Virus record (IMG/VR): IMGVR_UViG_3300017917_003822
Coordinates: 124,001-188,000 of that record
Direction: 5' to 3' (one strand)
Length of the DNA stretch: 64,000 nt
DNA from: a virus
Below, piece after piece: positions 9,102 to 17,994 of this stretch. The notes below the pieces were generated by a model, which was not told where the DNA came from, made no database searches, and saw only the letters and a list, made by a program, of their open reading frames with translations. Positions within the stretch are counted from its first letter, which is position 1; every line of letters starts with the position of its first letter. A program made the position numbers and the translations under genes.

Positions 9102-10508
9102 ATGATAATTGACATTGAAAACAAAGGTACGTATCTCAGGGTTTCCCACTTTGGACCTGAAGGTGATTTAGCTTTTTTAGAGGTCCCTGTACCTGAAGAT
9201 CAGAGATTCAACTGGGAAAAATGCAGTCCACATGATCCCAAGAGAGATAAGGAATGGACGAATTGGATGGGTGAGCCAGTTAAGAGAGTTAAAACAGACA
9301 GATATGATAAATATCGGCTTGCACAGATTCTTATTGAGGCACCAGAAGAATTAACTAAGCCCTTATGGGAATTTCAGAATCCAAAAAAATACTTTGTCGA
9401 CATCGAGGTAGAGATAACGGAGGATATGGGAGCTGCTCTTGACACAGAGAATGCTAAAAATCGAGTTATCTCTATCGGGATCGCAACAGACAAAAGAAAG
9501 CTTATAGTTCTAGGTCTTGATCCCTTAACCCCCGAACAACAAGCCAGCATTTACAATAAACTTAATGAGTATTTCAAAAGTACTGGTGACGAATGGTCTT
9601 TCAAATACAAGCAATTCGAAACTGAGTATGATATGATGTACACGTTCTTCCGGGAACTTGGTCCTAAAATGCCGGTAATAACTGGATGGAACTGGCTTGG
9701 CTATGACTGGCCTTATCTAATTAATAGAGCAAAAAGGCTTGGGATAGATCCAAAGATAATTTCGCCTAGCGGAGTCCTTTTAGGTAAAGCACAACTTCCG
9801 ATGCATTTACTTATGTTTGACTACCTTGAAATCTATAAGAAGTGGGATCGCGTAATTAAGATCAAGGAAAGCAATAGACTTGATTATGTTGCAGATAAAG
9901 CTGTTGGATTTAAAAAGATAGAATATAACGGTACACTTAAAGATTTATATCAATCCAATTTCGAAGATTTTATTTACTATAACGCAGTTGACTGTGCGCT
10001 GGTTCATTATATAGATCAGAAGCTAAAAACCATGCAAACATTCTTTAAGATAGCTATGATTTCCGGTGTTGAGATCAATCGATGTCTTTCACCAGTTTGG
10101 TCAACCGAGGTTATGATGCTTAGAAAATTCCACGATAGAAAGCAGGTATTTACTTCAGAAAAAAAAGAGGAGGTTCATGTTAAGTTTGCTGGTGGGTATG
10201 TCAAAGATCCGCTAAAGGGACTACATGAATGGGTGGCATGCTATGATTTTGCCTCACTATATCCTAACACTATGGTTCAATGGGGGATTTCACCCGAAAT
10301 CTACAAAGGTAAAAATCTATTAAATCCCAAGGAAGAATGGGTAAAAACAGCTTCTGGTGCATTTTTCGGATCCGCCGAAGAGAATCCAATTCTCAGAACA
10401 ATTATTAAGGATTTGTACTCCAGAAGAAGAAAAACAAAGGACAGAATGCTAGAGTTGGAGCGAGAAATTGACCAACTAAAAAAAGTTTTAGAAAAAGATA
10501 AAAATTAA
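9102..10508 (+). CDS. DNA polymerase family B, N-terminal fragment (T4 gp43-like)
   Basis: 468 residues holding the N-terminal domain, the 3'-5' exonuclease and the first part of the palm. Exo I is FVDIEVEI near 102, Exo II is TGWNWLGYDWPYL near 198, Exo III is YNAVDCALVHY near 295. Polymerase motif A is CYDFASLYPNTM near 382 and supplies the first catalytic Asp. The protein stops in the fingers with a charged helical end (LELEREIDQLKKVLEKDK). Motifs B and C are absent and are found in the separate gene at 24970, some 14.5 kb away. Together the two total about 850 residues, near T4 gp43 (898). The two products must assemble to give an active replicase. No intein-like sequence is seen. Confidence 0.93.
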   Translation: MIIDIENKGTYLRVSHFGPEGDLAFLEVPVPEDQRFNWEKCSPHDPKRDKEWTNWMGEPVKRVKTDRYDKYRLAQILIEAPEELTKPLWEFQNPKKYFVDIEVEITEDMGAALDTENAKNRVISIGIATDKRKLIVLGLDPLTPEQQASIYNKLNEYFKSTGDEWSFKYKQFETEYDMMYTFFRELGPKMPVITGWNWLGYDWPYLINRAKRLGIDPKIISPSGVLLGKAQLPMHLLMFDYLEIYKKWDRVIKIKESNRLDYVADKAVGFKKIEYNGTLKDLYQSNFEDFIYYNAVDCALVHYIDQKLKTMQTFFKIAMISGVEINRCLSPVWSTEVMMLRKFHDRKQVFTSEKKEEVHVKFAGGYVKDPLKGLHEWVACYDFASLYPNTMVQWGISPEIYKGKNLLNPKEEWVKTASGAFFGSAEENPILRTIIKDLYSRRRKTKDRMLELEREIDQLKKVLEKDKN

Positions 10509-10539
10509 CGTACTCTAGAACCTGGATCCAGGATCGGGG

Positions 10540-10555
10540 TTGATATATAAAAAAC
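10540..10555 (+). promoter_or_regulatory. Putative late-type promoter (TTGATATATAAAAAAC)
   Basis: The 16 bases are identical to those at 42295-42310. They are followed by a leader of about 45 nt before the dUTPase gene. Confidence 0.5.
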
Positions 10556-10602
10556 CCGGTGGATTTAGGCCTAGACAATAAACCTAGTCAAAAATCAAAA
10601 AT

Positions 10603-11082
10603 ATGGCAAATATAGACAACCAATGCAAAGATCTTCCCGTTGAGAATGACTACGTGAAGTCCACAAACCACCTGGAAAAATTGATGAACCTTCAGAAAAA
10701 TACGCAAGAAGGTGTTTATGGTTACGATTTTAAAAACCTCACCTTAGGTGAAATTAAGGATTTCTGGTTATGGAATACCAGAGCAATAGATGATGAGATA
10801 TCGGAAGCATACGACGCTTTAGGCGGTGTTTCTAACAACGGAGAAACATCAATCGGAAATGCAGTTTGGAAGCCATGGAAAAGCAATCACAAGAAAGCTT
10901 ACACCATGAAAGTATCGGACCTTTCGGAGGATGATCAGAAAGAACTTAAGATGGAACTTGTTGATATCCAACATTTCCTTTTTAATATGATGATCTCTGT
11001 GGGAATGACTGCGGAAGAACTATTTAACTATTACCTCTCCAAGAATAAGGAGAATATCAGAAGACAAGAAAATAATTACTAA
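10603..11082 (+). CDS. dUTPase, dimeric all-alpha type (dUTP diphosphatase)
   Basis: 159 residues. It matches the dimeric all-alpha NTP pyrophosphatase fold: [13 protein letters not shown] (an E-x-x-E type metal site), KPWKS, then [25 protein letters not shown] with E-x-x-D, and the closing [16 protein letters not shown], which is the typical nucleotide-binding end of dimeric dUTPases. It converts dUTP to dUMP and pyrophosphate, keeping uracil out of DNA and feeding thymidylate synthase (53099). It stands 14 nt before nrdB, so it belongs to a nucleotide-metabolism operon with nrdB and nrdA. The chance that it is a broader MazG-type pyrophosphatase is small. Confidence 0.75.
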   Translation: MANIDNQCKDLPVENDYVKSTNHLEKLMNLQKNTQEGVYGYDFKNLTLGEIKDFWLWNTRAIDDEISEAYDALGGVSNNGETSIGNAVWKPWKSNHKKAYTMKVSDLSEDDQKELKMELVDIQHFLFNMMISVGMTAEELFNYYLSKNKENIRRQENNY

Positions 11083-11096
11083 AAAAACAAAAAACA

Positions 11097-12080
11097 ATGG
11101 AGAATTTTTATCCTTTACCAGAACCGATCCTTCAGGAAAATCCAAATAGATTTGTTCTTTTCCCTATAGAGCATCCGGATATCTGGCAAATGTACAAACA
11201 ACAAGAAGCGTGTATCTGGACAGCAGAGGAAATAGATCTAGCACAAGATCTTAATGACTGGAGAAACAAATTAAACGATGATGAAAGATTCTTTATAAAA
11301 AATGTATTAGCTTTCTTTGCTGCTTCTGATGGAATAGTAAATGAAAATTTAGCTGAAAATTTTGTTTCTGAGGTTCAATATACCGAAGCAAAGTTTTTTT
11401 ATGGGTTTCAGATAATGATGGAAAATATCCATTCTGAAACTTACTCCTTACTAATCGATACCTATATTCAGGATGCCGCTGAAAAAGACAGACTTTTCCG
11501 TGCGATTGATACAATCGATGCTGTTAAGAAAAAGGCTGAGTGGGCTCTTAAATGGATCGAGTCTCCTCACTTTCAGGAGAGGCTTATTGCTTTCGCTGCG
11601 GTTGAGGGAATTTTCTTTAGTGGATCATTCTGCTCTATCTTTTGGCTGAAAAAAAGAGGTCTGATGCCAGGATTATCTTTTTCTAATGAGCTTATATCTA
11701 GAGACGAGGGTATGCACTGTGATTTTGCAGTAATGTTACATAACAACCACTTAGCTAATAAAGTTTCTGAGGAAAGAATCAAAGAAATTATTACCAGTGC
11801 CTTAGAAATTGAGAAGGAGTTTATTATAGAGTCACTGCCTGTTAGACTTATAGGTATGAACTCGGATTTGATGAAACAGTATCTTGAATTTGTTGCTGAT
11901 AGATTACTTGTTGATTTGGGATGTTCTAAAGTTTATAATTCAGAAAATCCTTTTGATTTTATGACAAACATCTCACTACAGGGTAAAACTAATTTCTTCG
12001 AGAAGAGAGTTGGTGAATACCAGAAATCCGGTGTAATGAACAAATCGGAAGATCCTTTTGATTTTGACGGCGAATTCTAA
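11097..12080 (+). CDS. nrdB: Class I ribonucleotide reductase small subunit
   Basis: 327 residues. It is strikingly close to the eukaryote-like R2 type: [40 protein letters not shown] (containing the Tyr used for the radical and a metal-ligand Glu), [26 protein letters not shown] and [15 protein letters not shown] with the remaining iron ligands. The C-terminal DPFDFDGEF is the tail that docks on NrdA. It makes the diferric-tyrosyl radical for deoxynucleotide synthesis. Bacteroidota NrdB proteins are of this type, which fits the inferred host. It lies between dUTPase and nrdA. Confidence 0.96.
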   Translation: MENFYPLPEPILQENPNRFVLFPIEHPDIWQMYKQQEACIWTAEEIDLAQDLNDWRNKLNDDERFFIKNVLAFFAASDGIVNENLAENFVSEVQYTEAKFFYGFQIMMENIHSETYSLLIDTYIQDAAEKDRLFRAIDTIDAVKKKAEWALKWIESPHFQERLIAFAAVEGIFFSGSFCSIFWLKKRGLMPGLSFSNELISRDEGMHCDFAVMLHNNHLANKVSEERIKEIITSALEIEKEFIIESLPVRLIGMNSDLMKQYLEFVADRLLVDLGCSKVYNSENPFDFMTNISLQGKTNFFEKRVGEYQKSGVMNKSEDPFDFDGEF

Positions 12081-12190
12081 ATTTATACCAATCAAATCTA
12101 AACTTTCCTGTGTTATTTTTTAATCCAGGGGAAAGCTAATATTATATTGGCTTTAAAAGAAATTTAATAAAAAAAAAACAAAAAGAAGAA

Positions 12191-14677
12191 ATGCAAGTTG
12201 TAAAAAGAGACGGTTCTAAAGAACCGGTAAGGTTTGAGAAGATTTCTAACAGAATCAGAAAAATGACATATGGTTTAAATGCTGATTATGTTGACGCCAT
12301 GGAGATAGCACAAAAAGTAATTGCTGGTATTTATGACGGAATATCAACCCAGGAATTAGACAATTTAGCTGCAGAAACAGCAGCTTCACTTATTCCTAGA
12401 CACCCCGATTATTCAATTCTTGCTTCAAGAATTGCGGTTTCTAGATTACATAAAACAACAAAGAAAAAATTCTCGGAAACGATCCAAACTTTATATGACT
12501 ACATAGATCCTGAGACGAATCTTCCGGCTGGTTTAATTAATGAAGAAACTTATCAGACGGTAATGAAGCACAAACAAAAATTGGATGGTGCTATCATACA
12601 TGAAAGAGATTTTGAATTTGAATATTTTGGATTTAAAACACTGGAAAAAAGTTACCTATTAAAAACCCACGGTGAGGTCTGTGAAAGTCCTCAGCACATG
12701 TATATGAGAGTTTCAGTTGGTATTTGGGGAGAAGATATCAAGAACGTAATTAAAACTTATGAGCTACTTTCCAATCATATGGCCACTCACGCAACACCAA
12801 CATTATTCAATGCAGGTACTAAAAAACCACAGCTTTCTTCTTGCTTCTTATTGACCGTATCCGATGACTCCATTGCTGGAATTTATAAAACTCTTTCTGA
12901 CGTAGCTATTATTTCACAGAATGCTGGTGGAATAGGTTTAGCTATCCATAATGTCAGAAGTACAGGTTCTTATATCAGAGGAACTAACGGTACCTCAAAC
13001 GGAATTGTACCAATGCTTAAAGTTTTCAACGAAACTGCAAGATATGTAGATCAGGGAGGGGGTAAAAGAAAAGGATCTTTCGCAATTTACTTGGAGCCTT
13101 GGCACTCTGATATTGAGGATTTCTTAGATCTAAGAAAGAATACTGGTAAGGAAGAATTAAGAGCTAGAGATCTTTTCCTAGCATTATGGACTCCTGATCT
13201 TTTCATGAAGAGAGTTAAAGAGGATGGAATCTGGAGTTTATTCTCACCATCTGAAGTTCCTGGTCTTTGGGAAAAATATGGAGATGAATTTGAAAAAGCA
13301 TACACCGAAGCTGAGGAAGCTGGTAAGGCAAGAAAAACCATTAAAGCTAGGGATTTGTGGACAAAGATTATAGAATCACAGATAGAAACAGGAACACCTT
13401 ATATGCTGTATAAGGATGCTGCAAATAAAAAATCAAACCAGAAGAATTTAGGTACCATTAAGAGTTCAAACTTATGTACTGAAATTTTGGAATATACAGA
13501 TAAGGACGAACAAGCAGTTTGTAACTTGGCTTCGATCCCAGTTAACAAGTTCCTAAAATCAACTGATGCTAGAACATCTAAGATTTGCAAAGGAAGATGT
13601 GAGGTTGACCATAATGCTCTTTATGATGTTGCATATCAGATAACATTGAACTTAAATAAGGTTATTGACGTTAACTACTATCCAACTCCTGAGACTAAAA
13701 AATCAAATTTAAGACATAGACCTATTGGTATAGGTATTCAAGGTCTGGCTGATTTGTTTGCAATTATGGGTATTCCTTTTGCATCACCAGAAGCCAAAAG
13801 AATTAACGAGGAAATATTCGAAACTATTTATTTTGCCGCAATGTCAGCCTCAATGTATTTGGCCAAGAGAGACGGTAAATATGAAACTTTCGATGGTTCA
13901 CCATTAAGTCAAGGACAATTCCAATTTAATTTATGGGGATTTGAGGACAAAGACCTTTCTGGAAGATGGGATTGGGACAAATTAAGAAAGGATGTGATGA
14001 AGCACGGAGCTAGAAACTCTTTATTATTAGCTCCTATGCCAACAGCTTCTACAGCTCAGATTATGGGTAACAATGAGGCATTCGAACCTTTCACCTCGAA
14101 CATCTACACTAGAAGAACTCTTAGCGGTGAATTTATATTAGTTAACAAGCACCTAGTTAAGGATTTGATTGCTCTGGATCTTTGGAGCGAAGATATGAAG
14201 AATTTGATCATCTTACATAAAGGATCTGTTCAGAACATACCTCAAATTCCTGAAAATATAAGAGAAACATATAAAACAGTTTGGGAAATAAAGCAGAAAG
14301 ATCTAATTGAGATGTCTGCCGGTAGAGGTAAATTTATTTGTCAATCCCAATCACTAAATTTGTTTATTGAGAATGTTAATTCTGCTAAACTTACTGCTGC
14401 ACACTTCCACTCTTGGGAACTTGGTCTTAAAACGGGAATGTATTATCTAAGAACAAAATCTGCTGTTGATGCTATTGCAGGTTTGGGAATAGACATGGAG
14501 AAAGCTAAGAAAGCTCAGAAACTTGCCGATGAGGGATCTCTGATTCAAGAAAAAAGGGAATCTAAAATAGATCTTGGTATGACTAGCGAAGAACTCAGTA
14601 AAGCTGCAGAAGAAGTTGCATCTGGGATAACATGCAGTCTGGATAACCCCGACGATTGTATAGCATGTGGATCTTAA
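12191..14677 (+). CDS. nrdA: Class I ribonucleotide reductase large subunit
   Basis: 828 residues. The N-terminal ATP-cone ([18 protein letters not shown], about 1-90) gives allosteric activity control. The barrel carries QLSSCFLL (first redox Cys), NLCTEI (the N-x-C-x-E active site near 430), and [18 protein letters not shown]. The C-terminus [14 protein letters not shown] provides the shuttle cysteines re-reduced by thioredoxin or glutaredoxin. It reduces all four NDPs with NrdB. The 110-nt gap after nrdB has a poly-T plus AATCC stretch at 12114-12128, but no well-placed TAnnTTTG, so it is only a possible promoter. Confidence 0.97.
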   Translation: MQVVKRDGSKEPVRFEKISNRIRKMTYGLNADYVDAMEIAQKVIAGIYDGISTQELDNLAAETAASLIPRHPDYSILASRIAVSRLHKTTKKKFSETIQTLYDYIDPETNLPAGLINEETYQTVMKHKQKLDGAIIHERDFEFEYFGFKTLEKSYLLKTHGEVCESPQHMYMRVSVGIWGEDIKNVIKTYELLSNHMATHATPTLFNAGTKKPQLSSCFLLTVSDDSIAGIYKTLSDVAIISQNAGGIGLAIHNVRSTGSYIRGTNGTSNGIVPMLKVFNETARYVDQGGGKRKGSFAIYLEPWHSDIEDFLDLRKNTGKEELRARDLFLALWTPDLFMKRVKEDGIWSLFSPSEVPGLWEKYGDEFEKAYTEAEEAGKARKTIKARDLWTKIIESQIETGTPYMLYKDAANKKSNQKNLGTIKSSNLCTEILEYTDKDEQAVCNLASIPVNKFLKSTDARTSKICKGRCEVDHNALYDVAYQITLNLNKVIDVNYYPTPETKKSNLRHRPIGIGIQGLADLFAIMGIPFASPEAKRINEEIFETIYFAAMSASMYLAKRDGKYETFDGSPLSQGQFQFNLWGFEDKDLSGRWDWDKLRKDVMKHGARNSLLLAPMPTASTAQIMGNNEAFEPFTSNIYTRRTLSGEFILVNKHLVKDLIALDLWSEDMKNLIILHKGSVQNIPQIPENIRETYKTVWEIKQKDLIEMSAGRGKFICQSQSLNLFIENVNSAKLTAAHFHSWELGLKTGMYYLRTKSAVDAIAGLGIDMEKAKKAQKLADEGSLIQEKRESKIDLGMTSEELSKAAEEVASGITCSLDNPDDCIACGS

Positions 14678-14686
14678 ATATATAGA
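14675..14686 (+). promoter_or_regulatory. Putative late promoter (TAAATATATAGA)
   Basis: ATATATA box about 20 nt before the adenylate kinase ATG, overlapping the nrdA stop. Confidence 0.45.
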
Positions 14687-14699
14687 ATAAAAAACCGAG

Positions 14700-15320
14700 A
14701 TGGAAAATATAGTTAAAAGTTTTAGTGGATTTTTAAATGAAAGAGAATTACCAGACGAACAAGGTGACATCCTAGTTATGCTAGGAGCACCAGGTTCTGG
14801 TAAAGGTACACTTTCCAAAGAACTCCAGGATAAGTATGGAATACATCATATTTCCACCGGAGATCTCATCAGAAAATCTGATGATCCGGAGCTTAAAAAA
14901 ATCATAGACGGTGGTAATTTTTTACCCGATGATATGATGATTAAGATTTTAAGGAAAGAACTTAAAAAAGTGGATGTAACTAAAGGAATAATATTTGATG
15001 GTTTTCCAAGAACTATCAAACAAGCTAAAAGACTTGATTCCATGCTAGGTAAAATGGGTCTTGGTCTTAATCATGCAATCTTTTTGGATCTTCCTGAAGA
15101 AACTGCCAAAAATAGAATCAGAGAAAGAGCTAAGAAGGAGGACAGAAAGGATGACACCAGTGACGAGATCATCAACAAAAGGTTCGATGAATATCACGAG
15201 AAAACATTTCCTCTTTTAGATTTCTACAAGAGAAGCAGAAAACTAATAAAGATTGATGCATCTGAAGGCAAGGAGGGAGTATTAAAATCAGTTTCTAAAA
15301 AACTGGGATTGAAGAAATAG
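14700..15320 (+). CDS. adk: Adenylate kinase with capsid-targeting-like N-terminal peptide
   Basis: 206 residues. The kinase core begins near residue 22 with VMLGAPGSGKGTLS (P-loop), then HHISTGDLIR, IIFDGFPRTIKQA and the lid/core Arg region NRIRERAKKED. The lid is the short type without a zinc site. It interconverts ATP+AMP and 2 ADP, which would help nucleotide supply. Adenylate kinases normally begin a few residues before the P-loop; here about 20 extra residues, MENIVKSFSGFLNE and a short linker, match the tag on other proteins and end in the T4-prohead-protease-like L-N-E. It therefore may be packaged in the head. A late-type promoter lies just upstream, separating it from nrdA. Confidence 0.93.
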   Translation: MENIVKSFSGFLNERELPDEQGDILVMLGAPGSGKGTLSKELQDKYGIHHISTGDLIRKSDDPELKKIIDGGNFLPDDMMIKILRKELKKVDVTKGIIFDGFPRTIKQAKRLDSMLGKMGLGLNHAIFLDLPEETAKNRIRERAKKEDRKDDTSDEIINKRFDEYHEKTFPLLDFYKRSRKLIKIDASEGKEGVLKSVSKKLGLKK

Positions 15321-15337
15321 CTAATAAAACCAAATAA

Positions 15338-15985
15338 ATGGAAAAAACCAGTGGGGATTTTGTAAAATCCTTGAAGGATAAAATTAGCAAACAGAAAAAG
15401 CAGGAGAAATTTCAGAGAAATATATTGCACGATTCCCTTGATTATTTAGTATCGATAATCAAGGGATCTTCGCAAATAGAGCTAAGATCAGTAAAAAATT
15501 TTAAGACCAGCGAGATCTCTTGCTTTTTAAATCTGTATTGCGAATCCGATGATATCCCATCATCAATAGAGTCTCTATTTAATGAGAATAATCTGGACTT
15601 TCGAAAGGTACAACTCGATGAAAAAAAATTTTTATACCTGGTGGACTTCGGTGAAAATATCGTGTCCTCCGGGAGTGAACATAATTGGTTCTTTTTAGAG
15701 TTTTATTTTAAGGGAAAATACATATTTGAATCTAAATTGACCACTAATAGCGACGATCTTTTCTATTCTGTATTCGATAGAAAATATTACGGTATAAAAT
15801 TTTGGGTGTGCGACAATCTAGAATTATCTGTTTATGAATTTCCGATAAGAAATTTTGATAGAAATAAAAATAAAACAAAGGTTGATCTTGACGAGAAATA
15901 TTCTCTTACGATCCTGTTTGATCAGGTTGGAGAGGTAGAAAAAATAAATATTTCCAGAAGAATAGGGAGAAAAAAAGAGAAATGA
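15338..15985 (+). CDS. Orphan protein
   Basis: 215 residues, not recognised. The first 35 residues are Lys/Gln-rich and probably helical (KSLKDKISKQKKQEKFQRN); the remainder alternates short hydrophobic strands with charged turns (FLYLVDFGENIV, WFFLEFYFKGKYIFESKL), suggesting a beta-rich domain. It starts 18 nt after adk and 28 nt before the next gene, so it is probably on the same transcript. No signal peptide, membrane span or catalytic motif is seen. Confidence 0.6.
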   Translation: MEKTSGDFVKSLKDKISKQKKQEKFQRNILHDSLDYLVSIIKGSSQIELRSVKNFKTSEISCFLNLYCESDDIPSSIESLFNENNLDFRKVQLDEKKFLYLVDFGENIVSSGSEHNWFFLEFYFKGKYIFESKLTTNSDDLFYSVFDRKYYGIKFWVCDNLELSVYEFPIRNFDRNKNKTKVDLDEKYSLTILFDQVGEVEKINISRRIGRKKEK

Positions 15986-16012
15986 TACTATAATATCTAA
16001 AACCATAGTTTA

Positions 16013-17293
16013 ATGAGTAAAAAGAATAAAACAAAGAAAAAATCAACGCCTATTAAGATGGCTTCGCCAATTAAGAGTCCGCTGATTATTAAGCCTCAGA
16101 TTTTATCAAAGGAGCAAACAATCAGCCTATGTTTGGTTATGATTGTTAAGGATGAGGAGGACACAATCAGAAGATGTCTTACAGCTGTTGCCCCTTATAT
16201 TAAATATTGGGTTATTGTTGATACCGGATCTTCAGATAACACAATTCAGGTTATCAACGAAACAATGCAGGAATTAAATATTCCGGGTGAACTACACGAG
16301 AGGCCTTGGGTCAACTTTGAAGTTAATAGAACCGAGAGTTTGAATCTGGCTAAAGGTAAATGTGACTATAGATGGATCATAGATGCCGACGATACTTTCT
16401 ATGTGGACCAGCCAGGGCTTAATCCATTTGCTGGACTTGATACAACTCCTGATTGTTATCAAATATCATATAAATTAAATGCCCTCCAATATCACAGAGC
16501 ACAGCTAGTTAGATCAAGCCAGAATTGGGTCTATAAAGGGGTTCTTCACGAATATCTGTTTTTGGATGAGCCTAATGCACAACCAACTCAGGCACAAATT
16601 AATGGATGTCATGTCGTAGCTGACATTTCTCCGCTTAAAAGAGCTTCTAGCTTGGAGGAAAAATACGCTAACGATGCGAAGATACTTGAGGATGCACTAG
16701 TCAAAGAGCCTGATAATGATAGGTATATGTTTTACCTAGCACAAAGTTATAGAGACTCTAGCCAGTTAGAAAAAGCTATAGAAGCTTATAAGAAAAGAGT
16801 TGCTATGGGTGGATGGGAGGAAGAAGTCTACTATTCTCTTTATATGATTGGTAAAATCAGCGAAAAAATGGGTGTTGATGATGAGACCGTTACCAATTTA
16901 TATTCTAAGGCATGGGAGTATAGACCATCCCGATTAGAGGCTGTGTTTCATGTTATGAGAAAGCTCAGAGATCAAAAAAGATATTTGGTTGCTTTTGCTT
17001 ATGGAGACGTTGCTATAAAAACAAAAGGAACCGCTGATATTCTATTCATAGAACCAGAGATCTGGCAATGGAGACTTCTGGATGAGTATTCTCTGGCTGC
17101 TTATTATATAGGAAATCCTGAAATTGCGGTTGAAAAAACATCAGCCATTATAAATGCACCCTTCTTTAAAGATATTGCAATGGAAGAGCAAAATAGGCTT
17201 AGAAAAAATTTATCATTCTATCAGAAAGGTGCACAAGAAAAGGCTAAAAAAATACAAGAAATGCAACAGTTACAGAAGCTACAGGGGAAATAA
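16013..17293 (+). CDS. Family 2 glycosyltransferase with TPR repeats
   Basis: 426 residues. After a Lys-rich start, the GT-A fold (about 35-220) shows SLCLVMIVKDEEDTIRRCL, WVIVDTGSSDNT and the metal-binding DADD in YRWIIDADDTFY near residue 125. The second half (about 220-400) is made of helical TPR-like pairs (DRYMFYLAQSYRDSSQLEKAIEAYKKR). This pairing occurs in bacterial and phage transferases that glycosylate proteins or surface glycans; the TPR part probably binds the acceptor. With the transferases at 32073, 43390 and 45345 it suggests a virion or host-surface glycosylation set. Substrate unknown. Confidence 0.85.
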   Translation: MSKKNKTKKKSTPIKMASPIKSPLIIKPQILSKEQTISLCLVMIVKDEEDTIRRCLTAVAPYIKYWVIVDTGSSDNTIQVINETMQELNIPGELHERPWVNFEVNRTESLNLAKGKCDYRWIIDADDTFYVDQPGLNPFAGLDTTPDCYQISYKLNALQYHRAQLVRSSQNWVYKGVLHEYLFLDEPNAQPTQAQINGCHVVADISPLKRASSLEEKYANDAKILEDALVKEPDNDRYMFYLAQSYRDSSQLEKAIEAYKKRVAMGGWEEEVYYSLYMIGKISEKMGVDDETVTNLYSKAWEYRPSRLEAVFHVMRKLRDQKRYLVAFAYGDVAIKTKGTADILFIEPEIWQWRLLDEYSLAAYYIGNPEIAVEKTSAIINAPFFKDIAMEEQNRLRKNLSFYQKGAQEKAKKIQEMQQLQKLQGK

Positions 17294-17308
17294 AAAGTAT
17301 TTCCGTGA

Positions 17309-17320
17309 GGATATATAGAG
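17309..17320 (+). promoter_or_regulatory. Putative late promoter (GGATATATAGAG)
   Basis: Box 20 nt before the ATG at 17341. It argues against the upstream in-frame GTG at 17305, which it overlaps. Confidence 0.45.
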
Positions 17321-17340
17321 AAAAATATTTTTTTAAAGTA

Positions 17341-17892
17341 ATGAAGCATCTTTTAGAATACGAGAGTTACTCTCCAGTAAATGAATTTGAGGTTAAGGGT
17401 GGAGTTCCGGTTTATAACGAACCAGAATTTGTTAAGAACCCTAAAATGAAACCTGCTATGATGATAAAAACTCCCGAAATTATCTCGGTTGTTGATGATT
17501 TTATCAAAAAGCAAGAAAATGGTGATATTGAATCAATCGCGGTTGTGGCTGATATACCAACTCAGGGAAAGAGAGTACCTACTTACGTTGCAGATGAATT
17601 GGCAGCAGAGAGAAAAAGAATGGCTGCAAGAAAAGCTGCTATCTACGGAAGTAGAATAGAAAGAGCTGATAGACCTGAGGATGAGGATTACACCGACGAG
17701 ATCAATATTTTCGTAGATTCTGAGTTTGTTGTTAAGGGTGTGATTAACAAATTAGGTAAGGATTACGTGATAGGTATACCTGCTTCACATAAGAAAAAAG
17801 CAGAGGCTAGTAAAGATGCTGAGGAATATTACTCTACCTACATCGAGCCTAACCAGATTTTTGAAATTTATTTTACCCCAAAAAATAAATAA
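17341..17892 (+). CDS. Orphan protein with capsid-targeting-like N-terminus
   Basis: 183 residues from the ATG at 17341. The N-terminus MKHLLEYESYSPVNE ends in V-N-E and belongs to the shared tag group. The centre has a charged helical stretch (DELAAERKRMAARKAAIYG), followed by a beta-rich part (INIFVDSEFVVKGVINKLGKDYVIGIP). No enzyme motif is seen. A terminator follows at 17912. The protein could be an internal head or scaffold-associated component, by analogy only. Confidence 0.65.
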   Translation: MKHLLEYESYSPVNEFEVKGGVPVYNEPEFVKNPKMKPAMMIKTPEIISVVDDFIKKQENGDIESIAVVADIPTQGKRVPTYVADELAAERKRMAARKAAIYGSRIERADRPEDEDYTDEINIFVDSEFVVKGVINKLGKDYVIGIPASHKKKAEASKDAEEYYSTYIEPNQIFEIYFTPKNK

Positions 17893-17911
17893 TTGAAAAA
17901 TAGATAAATTT

Positions 17912-17942
17912 AAACCTCCAGTAGAAATATTGGAGGTTTTTT
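17912..17942 (+). terminator. Intrinsic terminator
   Basis: Stem AAACCTCCA / TGGAGGTTT with a 10-nt loop, followed by a T-run. Confidence 0.85.
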
Positions 17943-17963
17943 ATTGAGAACAATTTCTAAAAA

Positions 17964-17975
17964 CACTATATAATA
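17964..17975 (+). promoter_or_regulatory. Putative promoter (ACTATATAATAC)
   Basis: A TATATAAT-like box with TTGAG about 20 nt upstream at 17944, placed 20 nt before the topoisomerase gene. Confidence 0.35.
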
Positions 17976-17994
17976 CTAAACCAATATTAGAAGG

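Noticed and set aside
9102-10508. Split intein as the reason for the divided polymerase
   Set aside because: Neither fragment has intein motifs (no Cys/Ser at the junction, no HN-Cys end); the fragments simply end in helical tails.
12114-12160. A sixth host-like promoter before nrdA
   Set aside because: Poly-T and AATCC are present, but the sequence 12 bp later is ATATTATA rather than TAnnTTTG, so it does not fit the family.
17305-17340. GTG start for the tagged protein at 17341
   Set aside because: It would put the promoter box inside the coding region and hide the conserved N-terminal tag.
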